Assembly (NCBI GenBank): GCA_033722075.1 | Contig: JAWVZU010000122.1 | Span: 1-11,463, forward strand | Source of the DNA: JAWVZU01 sp033722075 | GTDB lineage: Bacteria > Pseudomonadota > Gammaproteobacteria > Xanthomonadales > SZUA-38 | DNA: 11,463 nucleotides | Reading direction: 5' to 3' | Shown here: piece after piece, positions 1 to 5,707 of the stretch | Layout: each line of letters opens with the position of its first letter | Position numbering within the stretch: the first letter of the stretch is position 1 | Program-made: the position numbers and the translations under genes | Notes under the pieces: model-generated | Told to the model about the DNA's origin: nothing | Seen by the model: the letters and a program-made list of their open reading frames with translations, nothing else | The model's database searches: none

Positions 1-1226
1 AGGGCCTCGTCGTAGGCGAGATGACCCCAGTAGTGATAGTAGGCCTCGGCGATATCGAGCTCAGGACTCTCGGGCGCGATGCGTCGACCTTCTTCGATCG
101 CTGCCCACGCTTTTCGTCGATCCGCCGGATCGCTGCCAAAAAACCAGAATCTCGCCATATGGACACGGGCAACAACGCTGTAGGCCGCCGCAAAATCGGG
201 GTCGAGTTCCAGGGCGCGCTGCGCCTCCAGCAGGGCCCGCTGGTAATCATCCGGCGAGATTCCATTGAGCAGCCGCAGACCGCGGCGATAGGCCTCCCAG
301 GCTTCGAGGTTGTCGGTCAGCTTGCGTCCGATCCGGGTTTCTTCCTCCGGCGTCAGCGTCGCCTGTAGCGCCTCGGCAATGGCCGTCGCGATCTCAGTCT
401 GGATATCGAAGATGTTCTGGGCGGTCAGCTCCCGGTCAAAGGTCTCGGCCCAGAGGTGCTGGTCCGTATCCGCGTCGATGAGCTGGGCATTGATCCGGAC
501 CCTGCTGCCCGCTCGTTGGACCCCGCCCTCCACCACGGTCGCCACGTTCAGCTCGTCGGCGATCTCGGGGACCTTCTTGGTCGTTTCCTTGTACTCCATC
601 ACCGAGGTGCGCGAGATGACCTTCAGGGCGCCGATCTTGGCCAGTTGGGTCAATAAATCGTCGTGCATGCCGTCGGCGAAGAACTCGTCTTCCGGGTCCG
701 TGCTGCGGGTGGTGAAGGGCAGAACGGCGACCGACTGGGCCGGAGCGGAGTCATCCGGGGCTGGTGCTGGCGAAACTTCGTTCTTGCCAGGGGTTGGCTC
801 CGCAGGGAGTGCAGCGTCTTGTTCTACGGCGTCAGGCGTTGATGATGGAACCGCCTTCTCGTCTGCGGCGGTGTCCGCTGGAGCAAGAAACCGATCGCCC
901 AATACGACAGCGAGTCCCACGAGCACCACGGCGATGACAGCGAGGTCCAATTTTCGGGAGGTTTCATGGGTGACCGATTGGCTTCGGTCCACGTCTTTCT
1001 CGCGCTTGATCCCGTCCGGCGTCAGCTCGTAGACCCATGAGAAGACCAGGGCGATCGGGAAGCCCAGGAGGAGGGCGGCAAGGATGAAACGGAGCGACCA
1101 GTCGGGAAGCGCCAGGGCCTCGAACAGGATCTCACCGACCTGCAGAACGAGCCAGCTGCCGACGAGATAGAGCAGCGCAACGCGAAACACGTTCCGTCGC
1201 TTCAATTCGCCGAAGAAATTGCTCAT
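1..1226 (-). CDS. TolB-like/TPR membrane protein (partial, C-terminus off the left edge)
   Basis: The frame is open from an ATG at 1226 down to base 1, giving about 408 residues without a stop, so the gene is cut by the window edge. The N-terminus (MSNFFGELKRRNVFRVALLY) is the conserved opening of a large gammaproteobacterial family often annotated as adenylate cyclase or TPR protein. Hydrophobic segments lie at about residues 15-34, 46-66 and 93-110. A Pro/Ala/Glu-rich linker (115-163) follows, then a TolB/FlgO-like domain (about 165-290) with 'VAVLPF', 'FFADGMHDDLLTQLAK' and 'INAQLIDADTDQHLWAE'. Helical repeats begin near 306 and look like TPRs ('AYRRGLRLL', 'ALLEAQRALELDPDFAAAY'). No adenylate-cyclase catalytic domain is visible, so that label would be unsupported. 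The gene lies 65 bases downstream of the kinase-like gene on the same strand and is probably co-transcribed. The Shine-Dalgarno is weak. Inferred role: inner-membrane scaffold or signalling protein with soluble repeats; the exact function is unknown. Confidence 0.85.
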   Translation of the reverse strand, partial: MSNFFGELKRRNVFRVALLYLVGSWLVLQVGEILFEALALPDWSLRFILAALLLGFPIALVFSWVYELTPDGIKREKDVDRSQSVTHETSRKLDLAVIAVVLVGLAVVLGDRFLAPADTAADEKAVPSSTPDAVEQDAALPAEPTPGKNEVSPAPAPDDSAPAQSVAVLPFTTRSTDPEDEFFADGMHDDLLTQLAKIGALKVISRTSVMEYKETTKKVPEIADELNVATVVEGGVQRAGSRVRINAQLIDADTDQHLWAETFDRELTAQNIFDIQTEIATAIAEALQATLTPEEETRIGRKLTDNLEAWEAYRRGLRLLNGISPDDYQRALLEAQRALELDPDFAAAYSVVARVHMARFWFFGSDPADRRKAWAAIEEGRRIAPESPELDIAEAYYHYWGHLAYDEA

Positions 1227-1291
1227 GCAGCGCCCGAGATGCTTGGAGACCGGAGGATCTTACCAGCTTGTGATCGCCCGGTTGTCAAGGA

Positions 1292-2317
1292 TCAGAGCCG
1301 GTCCAGGATCCACTGGATGGCGAGCACCGAAGCGGCCGCGAGGAACACCCCGAGCGCGGTGATCCCGGTCCAGACCAGGGCCTGGATGTTGCGGCGGTCC
1401 CGTAAGCGCACCTTGCGCGTTTTCTTGTCGTCCCCTTCTTCCTGGTCGATGAAGCGACGGGTCGTGCGGTGATCCATGTCATCGGGGCGTTCGCCCGTGG
1501 TGCGACCGCGCTTGCGCTCCTCGACGGAGAGCGGCCGCGTTCCCTTGGTCGATCGGTCCTGTTGCAGGGCCCGGATCAGGGCAGTCGCGGACACAAAGCG
1601 ATTGCTCGGTGAACGCGCCAGCATTCCCCTGAGTACCGGCTGCAACTCTTCCAGTTCCTCGGGCAGTTCCGGCCGCGGATCGCTGGGGCTGGATCTTCTG
1701 CCGGCCAGCATCTCGTGGAGAATCACGCCCAGGGAATAGAAATCCGATCGCTCATCCAGCTCACCCCCATCGCGCTCTTCAGGGCTCTGATAAGGCGAAG
1801 ATTCCATTTCGAGTCCGCGCTCTGTCGGGAAGCCGCGGGCGTCAAAGGCCTTGGAAATGCCGAAGTCGGCGAGCTTTGGTTCGCCGTGTTGATCAAACAG
1901 GATGTTGGATGGGCGAACGTCCCGGTGAACGAAGCCGCGTTCGTGGATGTGACGAAGTCCGGCCGCCACACTCCGGGCGATGTCCAGGGCGTCATCCGGA
2001 TCCATCGGTGGACCCAGTCGGTTCTCCAGTGATCCGCCGGAAAGGTATTCACTGATGCAATAGAAGTGCCGACCGACGATTCCCGAGTCCAAAACCTGGA
2101 CGAGATTCGTGTGATCGAAACTCACTGCCGTATGCGCTTCGGACTTCAGCTTCTCACTCAGCTCCGAATCGTCCGGATCGGGCAGTGTGAGAACTCGGAT
2201 CGTGACTTCGCGGAAGGGCTCAAGCCGCTCGCCGAGATATACGGAGTCCAGCTCGGATTCGCGAAGCGGTTTTCCGATTCGGTAGTTCTCCAGGTTGAGA
2301 TCTGGTGGGGCTGCCAT
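1292..2317 (-). CDS. Membrane-anchored Ser/Thr protein kinase-like protein, possibly a pseudokinase
   Basis: This is a 341-residue protein with a bacterial Hanks-type kinase fold at about residues 12-255, a polar linker, and one C-terminal transmembrane helix (about 312-336), so the kinase half should face the cytoplasm. Visible motifs are the catalytic loop HRDVRPSN (131-138), DFG (151-153), an APE variant SPE (178-180) and 'SDFYSLGVILHEMLAGR' (191-207). Several key positions deviate. The glycine-rich loop (about 15-30, GKPLRESELDSVYLGE) keeps only its first glycine. The beta-3 ATP-anchoring lysine is Arg41 ('VTIRVL'). The catalytic-loop lysine is Arg135. E60 is the likely alpha-C glutamate. 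It could be a weak or atypical kinase or a scaffold pseudokinase; the preserved HRD Asp, Asn138 and DFG Asp argue against simple decay. The ATG at 2317 opens the conserved domain. A TAGAAT hexamer sits 6 bases before it, so a very short or leaderless mRNA is possible. The TolB-like/TPR gene follows after 65 bases. Confidence 0.88.
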   Translation of the reverse strand: MAAPPDLNLENYRIGKPLRESELDSVYLGERLEPFREVTIRVLTLPDPDDSELSEKLKSEAHTAVSFDHTNLVQVLDSGIVGRHFYCISEYLSGGSLENRLGPPMDPDDALDIARSVAAGLRHIHERGFVHRDVRPSNILFDQHGEPKLADFGISKAFDARGFPTERGLEMESSPYQSPEERDGGELDERSDFYSLGVILHEMLAGRRSSPSDPRPELPEELEELQPVLRGMLARSPSNRFVSATALIRALQQDRSTKGTRPLSVEERKRGRTTGERPDDMDHRTTRRFIDQEEGDDKKTRKVRLRDRRNIQALVWTGITALGVFLAAASVLAIQWILDRL

Positions 2318-2369
2318 GGCTCTATTCTAACGCCGGGTGGTCGCGGGCGGATGCCTTATGTCAACTCCG

Positions 2370-2506
2370 TCAGCTTGTCTCGATTTCAATCGGCGGTTGG
2401 GCCTCCCACCACAGATCGGCCACCAGCAACGCCAGCCGGTGACGACGTAGAAGACCGCCACCTTAAATACATTGCGCCGGCGCAGTTCGCCCCAGATGCT
2501 CTTCAC
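2370..2506 (-). pseudogene. Frameshifted N-terminal remnant of a second TolB-like/TPR gene
   Basis: A GTG at 2506, preceded at good spacing by a GGGGGAG Shine-Dalgarno, opens VKSIWGELRRRNVFKVAVFY and then VVTGW. This is closely related to the start of the neighbouring TolB-like/TPR protein (GELKRRNVFRVALLYLVGSW). After the Trp codon at 2434-2432 the frame reads nonsense (RCWWPICGG). The adjacent frame continues the family-like hydrophobic segment 'LLVADLWWEA' and stops at a TGA (2372-2370). A one-base loss near 2431 would explain this. Nothing of the TolB-like or TPR domains is left between here and the kinase, so the gene is truncated as well as frameshifted. The good ribosome site suggests the decay is recent or that a short peptide is still made. 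The homology to the neighbour is read by eye; sequencing error could explain the frameshift but not the missing body. Confidence 0.6.
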
Positions 2507-2590
2507 GTACTCCCCCGAGGATTTCTTGGCGCTAATCCTGAGTGCATTGGCGCGGAAAGTCCACTGCCGTGCAGCGCGCCTTTTCGTCAG

Positions 2591-2616
2591 GAAATTACTC
2601 TGGGTCCGACCCCCGG
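2591..2616. repeat. Possible fragment of a dispersed 'ATTACTCTGxxTCCGACC' repeat
   Basis: The stretch GAAATTACTCTGGGTCCGAC, followed by CCCCGG, contains a perfect 11-bp odd-centred palindrome GGGTC-C-GACCC (2602-2612). It resembles from memory the AAATTACTCTGACCC-type sequences that flank REP-associated/IS200-like transposase genes in many gammaproteobacteria. No transposase gene and no second copy is present in the window, so this is a single-copy resemblance only. It lies in the roughly 230-base gap between the TPR remnant and the amidohydrolase gene, where no other gene is supported. Confidence 0.25.
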
Positions 2617-2738
2617 TTGCCAGATCGTCACGAGAGACTTGGCGACATGTTGGATGTGAGGCTGAGAGCGGCAGGGGACCGGGCCCGATGAACGTGGTCT
2701 GGCTTGATAAGCGCCGGCGGACCACCCAAATTAATGGG

Positions 2739-3554
2739 ATGCACCTAGGGGCCCTGAACGAAACTCAGCCGCTGCTCGGGCCGGACGAACCGCCCGCCTG
2801 TTCGCTGCACAATCCGACCGGCAGCGCCCGGTCCTTGATCGTCTCGGATCACGCGAGCAATCGGATTCCTCGAGCGCTGCAGGATCTTGGGCTCGAGGCC
2901 GCGACGCTGCAAACCCACATTGCCTGGGATCCGGGTTCGGCGGCCGTGGCCCGACGGTTGTCCGACCTGCTCGACGCGCCACTGGTCATCGCGGGTTATT
3001 CGCGGTTGGTCGTGGATCTGAATCGGGGACTGTCGGATCCGACCTGCATGCCGGAGACCAGCGACGGTGTGGCGATACCCGGAAATCGGAACCTGGATCG
3101 CGGGGAGCGGGACCGTCGCATTCACGAGTTGTTTCTTCCCTATCGCCGGACCATCGACGAACAGCTCCACCGAATCCGCGCCCGGGAGATCATTCCTGCG
3201 CTTATTTCCGTGCACAGCTTCACGCCAAGCATCGAAAACCAGCGTCGCCCCTGGGAGATTGGCGTGCTATGGGACAAGGACCCTCGTATTCCGGTGCCCC
3301 TGATGGATGCCCTGCGCAATCATCCGGCCGATATCACGGTGGGTGACAACGAACCCTATTCGGGGCGTCATCCCGCGGACTACACGATCGACCATCATGC
3401 CGAGGCTCAGGGCTTTCCACACGTATCCATCGAAGTCCGCCAGGACCTGCTTACCGACGCGGAAGGCATTGATCGTTGGGCAAGCGTCCTCTTTGATTGC
3501 CTGGAGCCCATTCTCAGCGACGACGGGCTCTATCAGCTCTGGCAGGGGCACTGA
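2739..3554 (+). CDS. N-formylglutamate amidohydrolase family protein
   Basis: This 271-residue protein belongs to the N-formylglutamate amidohydrolase (HutG-type deformylase) family, whose founding members hydrolyse N-formyl-L-glutamate to formate and glutamate at the end of one histidine-degradation route. Conserved blocks are SDHASNRIP (36-44), HIAWDPG (60-66), SRLVVDLNR (88-96), SVHSFTP (157-163), GDNEPYSG (202-209), TIDHHAEAQGFPH (216-228) and IEVRQDLL (231-238). The His and Asp residues in these blocks are the likely metal and catalytic sites. Length is normal for the family. No other hut genes are nearby, so a housekeeping or uncharacterised amidase role is as likely as histidine catabolism. 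The frame extends upstream as far as 2472, but that part overlaps the repeat-like region and reads as low-complexity Arg/Ser. Candidate starts are 2739 (MHLGALNETQ, typical of the family) and 2688, which has an AGGGGA upstream. No signal peptide is seen, so it is cytoplasmic. Confidence 0.85.
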   Translation: MHLGALNETQPLLGPDEPPACSLHNPTGSARSLIVSDHASNRIPRALQDLGLEAATLQTHIAWDPGSAAVARRLSDLLDAPLVIAGYSRLVVDLNRGLSDPTCMPETSDGVAIPGNRNLDRGERDRRIHELFLPYRRTIDEQLHRIRAREIIPALISVHSFTPSIENQRRPWEIGVLWDKDPRIPVPLMDALRNHPADITVGDNEPYSGRHPADYTIDHHAEAQGFPHVSIEVRQDLLTDAEGIDRWASVLFDCLEPILSDDGLYQLWQGH

Positions 3555-3573
3555 GAAACCGGGCCGAGTGCCC
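3546..3573 (+). terminator. Weak hairpin at the end of the amidohydrolase gene
   Basis: A perfect 7-bp inverted repeat (GGGCACT ... AGTGCCC) with a 14-base loop overlaps the stop codon. No T-run follows, so intrinsic termination is doubtful; it may only protect the 3' end or be chance. Confidence 0.2.
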
Positions 3574-3653
3574 ACGGACTCGCGTAACCTGGATCACGCC
3601 CCTGGCAACGCCTTAATGCATTGAATTTGTAAGTATTATTATCCCGGGTGGTT

Positions 3654-3681
3654 TTGATTTTTCGCCTCGATGCCCCCATTT
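3654..3681 (+). promoter_or_regulatory. Sigma32-type heat-shock promoter of the Hsp20 gene
   Basis: TTGATT (3654-3659), a 14-base spacer and CCCCATTT (3674-3681) match the sigma32 (RpoH) pattern TTGAAA-N13/14-CCCCATNT; the -10 element is exact and the -35 has two mismatches. Transcription would start near 3688, about 36 bases before the ATG at 3724. This fits a heat-shock chaperone gene and rules out the in-frame ATG at 3670, which lies inside the promoter. Confidence 0.6.
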
Positions 3682-3723
3682 CTTCAGTATTCCAACACGT
3701 TCCAACAACAGGAGGTAAGTTCG

Positions 3724-4275
3724 ATGGATATCAAGAAGCTTGCACCCTGGAACTGGTTCAAAGACGAAGAAGCCGAACAGGGTGAAGCCACGCCCGTGCA
3801 GAGCGCCGGACGTCGTGGTGACGTGCTGCCATGGAGTCAGGTCCACGATCAGATCGATCAATTGTTCGATCAGGCGTTTCGTGGGTTTGGACTTTCGGCT
3901 GGACAGGATTCGCTTCCCGGCTGGAAGGGCGGGGACGTTCTGCTGAAACCCAGCGTTGATATCGGCGCGACGAATGACCGCTATACCATCACGGTTGAAG
4001 TTCCCGGTGTCGAAGAGGGCGATGTCTCTCTCGAACTGGACGGCGATCGGCTGACCATCCGAGGCGAGAAGCACCAGGAGGCAGAAGATCGGCAAAAGGA
4101 CTTCTACCGCGTGGAGCGTTCCTACGGCGCCTTCAGGCGGGTATTGACCCTGCCGAAAGACGCCGATCCCGACGCGATCGATGCACGATTCAGGAACGGG
4201 GTTCTGAAAATCTCCATGCCGAGGAATGCCGAGCCTCAGTCACAGGGGCGTGTGATCGAGATTCAGAACCCGTGA
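3724..4275 (+). CDS. Small heat-shock protein, Hsp20/alpha-crystallin family
   Basis: This is a 183-residue ATP-independent holdase chaperone that would bind unfolding proteins in the cytoplasm until DnaK/ClpB can refold them. The alpha-crystallin domain spans about residues 73-167, with 'PSVDIGATNDRYTITVEVPG' (76-95), 'LTIRGEKHQE' (110-119), 'YRVERSYGAFRRVLTLP' (128-144) and the signature NGVLKI (159-163 plus N158). The C-terminal anchoring motif is IEI (178-180), which in oligomers inserts into a neighbouring subunit. The N-terminal arm is Trp-, Asp- and Glu-rich and longer than in IbpA, resembling the class A Hsp20 proteins common in environmental proteobacteria. The start at 3724 is set by an excellent AGGAGGT (3710-3716) at 7-8 bases spacing and by the sigma32-like promoter. 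It appears monocistronic and ends at a strong hairpin shared with the convergent methyltransferase gene. Confidence 0.95.
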   Translation: MDIKKLAPWNWFKDEEAEQGEATPVQSAGRRGDVLPWSQVHDQIDQLFDQAFRGFGLSAGQDSLPGWKGGDVLLKPSVDIGATNDRYTITVEVPGVEEGDVSLELDGDRLTIRGEKHQEAEDRQKDFYRVERSYGAFRRVLTLPKDADPDAIDARFRNGVLKISMPRNAEPQSQGRVIEIQNP

Positions 4276-4282
4276 AGTCCCG

Positions 4283-4303
4283 GCCGCCCCGGACCGGGGC
4301 GGC
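4283..4303. terminator. Shared hairpin between convergent hsp20 and methyltransferase genes
   Basis: GCCGCCCCGG and CCGGGGCGGC form a perfect 10-bp inverted repeat around a single A (in practice about 8 bp of stem with a 5-base loop). It lies 7 bases after the Hsp20 stop and 11 bases beyond the methyltransferase stop, so it can serve both strands. Neither side has a U-run, so it may work with Rho or as a roadblock. Confidence 0.6.
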
Positions 4304-4314
4304 ACGTCATCGAA

Positions 4315-5229
4315 TCAGGAGTCTTTTCCTGCGGCGTGTAGCCAATAGCCGACAAGATGGCGATCGCCGTCGGAACGCTGCGCCTCCCACCGGGCATCCT
4401 TGAAGCCGGCCTCCAGCAGTTGAGCGCAGGCCTTGTCCATCTCTTCGGGAGTGCGGCCGGCCACCGCAAGCGCCCGCATGCGGTCGCGATGGTTCTTTAG
4501 CGCCCGCTCAAAACCACGCAGCAAGCGAATGTTCTCTTGGGTGGGATTTTCCTGGTATCCACTCAGGAACTGACCGATATTGCCGGCGAGGTCCCTGAGA
4601 AAGCTCGGATTTTCCAGCTGGTCGACCTTGGTCCCGATCTCCGAGCCGATAAGTTTGAGCTGGTTGCCGGACGCGGGGGTGGGTCGCTGCACATGGTGGG
4701 TCAGGACCTCGACAAGCCGGAGCTCGTCGAGCAGCCAATCCACCTGTTCGGCGATCGGCGCGTTCTGCCGCACGATCACGCCGTCCCGGGCGTGGATCAG
4801 CGCCATGAGTCCGCCGCTCGAGACCCGGGCGGCTTCAGCCAATGCTTCGGGCAGGTTGCCATACTCTATGGCGAACTGGCTCGCCACGAGTGAGAAGACA
4901 TTGGCATCGAAAGGCAAGTTCGTGAATTCGATGCCCCCCTGGAACTCGATTGCGAAGTGATCCGTGGATGCAGGCGCATCATCGGGTCGTGTCGTGGACA
5001 AATCCACGGCCGTCGCCTTGAGTGAGCGCTCCGGCCCGGCGGTTTTGGCGGCAAACTCCAGTAGCGCACCGCCGCCGCTGCCGATGTCCAGAATCGTCGC
5101 TCCGTCCGGAAGCTCTGAAAATCGTTTTTTCCAACGATCTGCAATGCGCTCGCGGGCATCTGTGGAGAAGCCGGCCGTGCTGGAGTGCACATCGCCGGCC
5201 TGGTAATAGCGTGTCCAGAGATCAGTCAT
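4315..5229 (-). CDS. Class I SAM-dependent methyltransferase
   Basis: This is a 304-residue cytoplasmic protein with a Rossmann methyltransferase domain in its first half. Motif I is ATILDIGSGGGALLEFA (44-60) and binds S-adenosylmethionine. D76 in 'ATAVDLS' is the expected acidic residue that contacts the ribose. 'LPFDANVFSLVASQFAIEY' (105-123) is the motif IV region. The second half (about 155-290) is helical and has no recognisable substrate domain, so the acceptor (small molecule, lipid, RNA or protein) cannot be named. The first ATG in the domain-proper frame is at 5229 (MTDLWTRYYQ). A TTG at 5241 would add four residues but falls inside a perfect 15-bp palindrome. The ribosome site is weak. 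The gene converges on hsp20 and no partner gene is adjacent. Confidence 0.85.
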   Translation of the reverse strand: MTDLWTRYYQAGDVHSSTAGFSTDARERIADRWKKRFSELPDGATILDIGSGGGALLEFAAKTAGPERSLKATAVDLSTTRPDDAPASTDHFAIEFQGGIEFTNLPFDANVFSLVASQFAIEYGNLPEALAEAARVSSGGLMALIHARDGVIVRQNAPIAEQVDWLLDELRLVEVLTHHVQRPTPASGNQLKLIGSEIGTKVDQLENPSFLRDLAGNIGQFLSGYQENPTQENIRLLRGFERALKNHRDRMRALAVAGRTPEEMDKACAQLLEAGFKDARWEAQRSDGDRHLVGYWLHAAGKDS

Positions 5230-5238
5230 ATTCCGAAG

Positions 5239-5253
5239 CAATCACCGTGATTG
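5239..5253. promoter_or_regulatory. 15-bp perfect palindrome upstream of the methyltransferase gene
   Basis: CAATCAC-C-GTGATTG is a perfect odd-centred dyad ending 9 bases upstream of the methyltransferase ATG. Its position covers the ribosome-binding region, so it could be an operator or an RNA hairpin that controls translation. No regulator is identifiable. Confidence 0.4.
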
Positions 5254-5319
5254 GCGTGAAGCAGATCCAAAGCAATCCAGGTGGAGGGGATGGTACTACG
5301 CCATAGAAACATCTGGGCC

Positions 5320-5332
5320 AGGACTAAGTCCT
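5320..5332. promoter_or_regulatory. 13-bp perfect palindrome AGGACT-A-AGTCCT
   Basis: This perfect odd-centred dyad resembles half-sites bound by NarL/LuxR-type response regulators; DosR-like boxes have GGGACT/AGTCCC halves. It lies about 90 bases upstream of the methyltransferase start. The resemblance is by eye and the spacing differs from the classical DosR box. Confidence 0.3.
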
Positions 5333-5343
5333 AAAAGCGGGAC

Positions 5344-5368
5344 CATGAAATCCATGAAAATCATGAAA
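5344..5368. repeat. Three CATGAAA repeats with a 9-base period
   Basis: CATGAAA occurs at 5344-5350, 5353-5359 and 5362-5368, each copy shifted by exactly 9 bases, with the flanks partly conserved (CCATGAAA, CCATGAAA, TCATGAAA). The period is close to one helical turn, so it could be a small protein-binding array. Confidence 0.5.
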
Positions 5369-5406
5369 GGGGCCTCGTTTGCATCATGGAAGGGAGCCAA
5401 AAAGCC

Positions 5407-5491
5407 GTCATCCTCGGGCGGTAGTACCGACCCGGGGATTCCAGGGCTCTTGCTGCCTGTATCTCTGAATACCCGCCTGCGCGAGCATGAC
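5407..5491. repeat. Degenerate MITE/REP-like element, 85 bp
   Basis: The ends form a 10-bp terminal inverted repeat with one mismatch: GTCATCCTCG at 5407-5416 and CGAGCATGAC at 5482-5491. Read on the minus strand, the right arm is GTCATGCTCGCGCAGGCGGG then TATTCAG. This is a near match to the dispersed proteobacterial repeat GTCATTCCCGC...GCGGGAATCCAG, which often yields spurious 'QAGIQ' peptides. The left arm has the corresponding GGGGATTCCAGG. The arms have drifted, so the copy is old. No transposase is present; such elements are mobilised in trans. Confidence 0.55.
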
Positions 5492-5593
5492 GAAAGAGAC
5501 GGCTGTCACCAAGCCCTTCCATAACGCCATAAAGGCGTGACGCAGCCAACGGAAGGTGCATTTCCAATGTTCTTCACGCCACCATGCCTTCAT
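5408..5593 (-). CDS. Doubtful small membrane-peptide ORF ending inside the MITE-like element
   Basis: An ATG at 5593 opens a 61-residue frame (MKAWWREEHWKCTFRWLRHA...) with one hydrophobic segment (about residues 18-42) and a basic character. Its C-terminal third and stop codon lie within the MITE-like repeat, so if it is a gene it has been truncated or extended by that element. It begins 58 bases after the receptor's terminator T-run, with no convincing ribosome site. No family is recognised. It may be the 3' remnant of an older gene or a chance frame. Confidence 0.2.
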   Translation of the reverse strand: MKAWWREEHWKCTFRWLRHAFMALWKGLVTAVSFVMLAQAGIQRYRQQEPWNPRVGTTARG

Positions 5594-5650
5594 GGTTGCG
5601 CTTTCACGCTGTAATCGCCGCAAAGCATCAGGCAATGCCTCATGGTTCGC

Positions 5651-5684
5651 CAAAAAAGAAATGGCCCCGCGTGGGGGCCATTTC
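5651..5684 (-). terminator. Rho-independent terminator of the TonB-dependent receptor gene
   Basis: On the minus strand GAAATGGCCCC, loop CACGC and GGGGCCATTTC form a perfect 11-bp stem (5684-5658), followed at once by six Ts (5657-5652). It starts 23 bases after the receptor stop codon. This is a textbook intrinsic terminator and the strongest one in the window. Confidence 0.92.
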
Positions 5685-5707
5685 GGTTGGTGTTGCGGAC
5701 CGATGGA

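Larger units (their letters stand above)
5230..5650. other. About 420-base intergenic stretch rich in small repeats and palindromes
   Basis: Between the methyltransferase start and the receptor terminator no confident gene is seen. The stretch holds two perfect palindromes (5239-5253 and 5320-5332), a 9-base-period CATGAAA repeat (5344-5368), a MITE/REP-like element (5407-5491) and one doubtful small minus-strand ORF (5408-5593). The promoter of the methyltransferase must lie here, but no clear -35/-10 pair was found. Confidence 0.6.

Noticed and set aside
310..1032. A 240-codon Ser-rich plus-strand frame
   Set aside because: It is antisense to the TolB-like/TPR gene, has low-complexity Ser/Ala/Thr composition and no recognisable domain.
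2472..2738. Upstream extension of the amidohydrolase frame
   Set aside because: The added residues are Arg/Ser-rich, antisense to the TPR remnant and repeat-like segment, and precede the conserved family N-terminus.
3670..3723. In-frame ATG upstream of hsp20
   Set aside because: It falls within the sigma32-like promoter; the AGGAGGT site clearly selects 3724.
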